Shown: piece after piece, positions 8,553 through 10,435 of the stretch
Numbering within the stretch: position 1 is the stretch's first letter
Layout of the letters: each line of letters starts with the position of its first letter
Assembly (NCBI GenBank): GCA_009602725.1
Contig: WELB01000001.1
Coordinates: 1,698,326-1,708,760 of the forward strand
Direction of reading: 5' to 3'
Origin: Spirogloea muscicola
Taxonomy: Eukaryota; Streptophyta; Zygnematophyceae; Spirogloeales; Spirogloeaceae
DNA: 10,435 bases
Program-made: the position numbers and the translations under genes
The notes under the pieces: generated by a model
Databases searched by the model: none
Seen by the model: only the letters and a program-made list of their open reading frames with translations
What the model was told of the DNA's origin: nothing

Positions 8553-9400
8553 TGAGGTCGAGGCCGTGTGAATTCGATGTGATGCGTCATGCCGGGCGTG
8601 CGCTCAGTCGCTTGATGATGGCAGTGCGTTCGCCCACGCACAACTGCCTGACAAGGCGACCCAGTATTGGCCACGCAGCTGCTTTTACATTGATTTCTTA
8701 GGCGAGCATGCAACCTGGGAGCACAATGTGCCACCCTGATTTGGTTGCGCCGCAGGCGCCACAAGGTGTCTAGCACAATAAGCTCCTCCAAAAACTTCTC
8801 ATTTGTCCATTGATTTTTTGATGTACGCTCTTTACCACAAGTCCATCTGGCATGGTAGCTGCTGCTGGTGTACGAGGTGGCACATCCCTCGCATGAGAAC
8901 TGCAACCGCCTGCAAATTGTTTGTCAAGGTTGAGAGTGTCAATGTCGACCTGGACCTGGTTTGTTACGATGTCGAGGGGGTGCAGGGGCGATGGCGCAGA
9001 GGAGTGGCAAACATAATGCAGGGCCAGCAGCTGCGTGCTTGGGGTGTGGGTTCGAGAAACTGGAAGTACTTTGATTACTAGAGCTTCGCTGTCGTGAGGG
9101 CAGCAGTTTACTCCTGCCTGCGCTTGGTCCAGAGAAGCGGCTACTGACTTTACAGTGCGGCTGTGGAAGTCAGCAAGACCATCATTAGTTGACTACGGGG
9201 ACAGTGGAGCAGAAGAGGCTGCTCCTGGGGGCAGTACCAGTGACTGGCGAGCCCAGGCGAATGCAGAGGTTCAGGTGTGGTGGCCAGGTTTGCAGCCAGT
9301 GGGTCGCTTCTGCCACTTCTTCTGCCGAGATACTTCAAGGCTACCATGCTTCGAGGGCTGACCTTACAGGCTGATCACACTGCTTCTTATCCAAGCGTCG
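8553..9400. other. Downstream flank of copy B with no recognisable gene
   Basis: After the stop at 8550-8552 I see no TGTAA or AATAAA signal on the plus strand within about 250 bases. A 92-codon plus-strand ORF at 8803-9081 encodes a Trp/Cys/His-rich peptide with no recognisable domain, and I do not consider it a supported gene. The minus-strand ORF at 8489-8905 overlaps the last exon of copy B and is probably a shadow. Composition shifts sharply to GC-rich after 9430. Confidence 0.5.
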
Positions 9401-9412
9401 TCTTCTCTCAAC

Positions 9413-10035
9413 TTGAACCCTTCTCCAGCCCGACCATTGGGGCGCCCGCGCTTGCCCACCGCGCCGCCGCGGCGGCGGCAGCCCTTTTGCCCCCCGCTGC
9501 CGCCGGCTGTCGAGCTGGCGCCGACGAGCTCATGGCCGCGCCAGGCCCCGGGGCTTCTTCGGGCGCCACGCTCAGGGCCGCGCCAGACCCTGCCCCCCCC
9601 CTCCGGGTGCCTCGCCGCTGCCGAGTTCCCCCCGTCACCCTTGGCTGGGCAGCAGTTCCCCGTGCCTGCGCCAGCGGCAGCTGCTCCTCCCGACGCTTCA
9701 AGCCCCGCGGCGGCGGTCTCGGGCACCCCGGCCTCCTCTACCCCGGCGGGAGCCGAGCTCGTCCTCCCCTACCAAGCGCCTCCTGTCTTCACGGGCAGGC
9801 GACGGCCTGAGTACGAGCGAGGTTTTGTCCCTTCAGCCACCCAACTCTTGGCGGCCGCGGCACCACCGGCCCTCCTCCCCCCTCCGCCATCCCCCCTGCC
9901 ATTGCTGCTTCCTCGCCCTCCTCTAGCAGTTCCACAAGAAGAAAGCGCGGCCAGATTGACTGGTGGCTGGGAAAGGCCAGCCCAAAGGAATGGACAAGGT
10001 CTGAAGGAGCCGGAGTGCGAAGGAGTAGGACTTAG
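9413..10035 (+). CDS. Pro/Ala-rich coding-like region ending in RGQIDWWLGKASPKEWT (unrecognised)
   Basis: Two overlapping open frames suggest one low-complexity gene whose structure is unclear. The frame from 9413 is rich in Pro, Ala and Ser and includes a less repetitive stretch (LVLPYQAPPVFTGRRRPEYE) near 9755-9815. From about 9811 another frame reads Pro/Ser-rich sequence (ASSPSSSSSTRRKRGQ) into IDWWLGKASPKEWT and stops at TAG 10033-10035. Joining them needs an intron or a frameshift, and I cannot place a convincing pair of splice sites. The C-terminal peptide is shared with the island at 4630. No known family is recognised. Poly-Pro and poly-Ala coding potential can arise simply from GC-rich sequence, so this may be non-coding upstream of 9900. 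Confidence 0.3.
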
Positions 10036-10435
10036 ACATCAGCCAGGGAAGGCTCAGTAACCTCTAGTCAGGAGATGCAAGTCTGAGTAGCTAGCCGGCG
10101 GAAAGAAAGCGCGGCCAGATTGACTGGTGGCTGGGAAAGGCCAGCCCAAAGGAATGGACAAGGTCTGAAGGAGCCGGAGTGCGAAGGAGTAGGACTTAGA
10201 CATCAGCCAGGGAACGCTCAGTAACCTCTAGTCAGGAGATGCAAGTCTGAGTAGCTAGCCGGCGGAAAGAAAGCGCGGCCAGATTGACTGGTGGCTGGGA
10301 AAGGCTAGCCCAAAGGAATGGACAATGTTTGAAGGAGCCGGAGTACGAAGGAGTAGGACTAAGACATCAGCCAGGGAATGCTCAGTAACCTCTAGTCAGG
10401 AGATGCAAGTCTGAGTAGCTAGCCGGCGGAAAGAC
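9940..10435 (+). repeat. Tandem repeat array, period 164 bp, about three copies, running to the window end
   Basis: The marker CGCGGCCAGATT recurs at 9946, 10110 and 10274, an exact 164-bp spacing. Units one and two differ by only one or a few bases (for example GGAAGGCTC versus GGAACGCTC). Unit three has several more changes (GACAATGTTTGAAGG for GACAAGGTCTGAAGG, and GAGTACGAAGG). The period is not a multiple of three and a stop lies in the reading frame of each unit, so the array is not a coding repeat. The first unit overlaps the end of the ORF at 9413-10035. The sequence ends almost exactly at a unit boundary, which suggests the assembler stopped in a longer array. Confidence 0.93.

Noticed and set aside
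9040-9075. tRNA T-loop-like GGTTCGAG
   Set aside because: No matching acceptor stem, anticodon arm or D arm can be formed around it.
9277-9810. 177-codon plus-strand ORF
   Set aside because: It is the alternate frame of the same GC-rich, Pro/Ala-coding stretch. No domain or start context favours it over the frame from 9413, and its C-terminal part does not lead into the conserved RGQIDWW peptide.
9940-10435. CRISPR array
   Set aside because: The units are contiguous 164-bp repeats without spacers, and the host is clearly a eukaryote with introns.

Overview
The window looks like nuclear DNA from a green alga, probably a GC-rich chlorophyte (inference). GC-rich exons are broken by short GT-AG introns of about 110-320 bp, nearly all ending in CAG. 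The 3' flank of the first gene carries TGTAA, the usual chlorophyte poly(A) signal. The ends suggest a whole short contig rather than an arbitrary slice. It opens with 123 T followed by bases matching the end of a common Illumina adapter, and it stops inside a tandem repeat.

The main content is two tandem, same-strand copies of one nine-exon gene, at about 131-3136 (5' end missing) and 4970-8552. Read exon by exon, both encode a GDP-fucose protein O-fucosyltransferase-like glycosyltransferase (O-FucT superfamily, PF10250, POFUT1-like in its first motif). The domain landmarks occur in the expected order: GSGNQ...LNRTL, then HWRF[DE]E, then YIATD, then GSGQSTWS. A conserved Cys-containing tail ending CKVxLCW follows. 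Intron phases match throughout (0,1,0,1,1,0,0,2), and exons 4, 5 and 7 have identical lengths, while the introns differ in size and sequence. This is an old gene duplication. The first copy starts with a basic-then-hydrophobic segment typical of a type II membrane anchor, which fits an ER/Golgi enzyme. The second copy has an ambiguous Gly/Ala-rich first exon and no GT donor at the expected end of exon 6.

Layout: 1-130 is artefact-like; 131-3136 is copy A; 3137-4969 is a spacer with two palindromes, a weak minus-strand ORF and a short coding-like island (RGQIDWWLGKASPKE); a GC-rich stretch with an N and a near-perfect GGC/GCC hairpin at 4885-4912 lies just before copy B; 4970-8552 is copy B; 8553-9400 is spacer; 9410-9935 is Pro/Ala-rich GC-rich sequence running into a second copy of the same island at 9946; 9940-10435 is about three copies of a 164-bp tandem repeat that begins with that island.

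The island lies about 1.4-1.5 kb downstream of both stop codons, so the original duplication may have spanned about 5.3 kb and included this sequence. I found no RNA gene, no CRISPR array and no intact transposon. I see no evidence for a multi-gene system beyond the duplicated glycosyltransferase.
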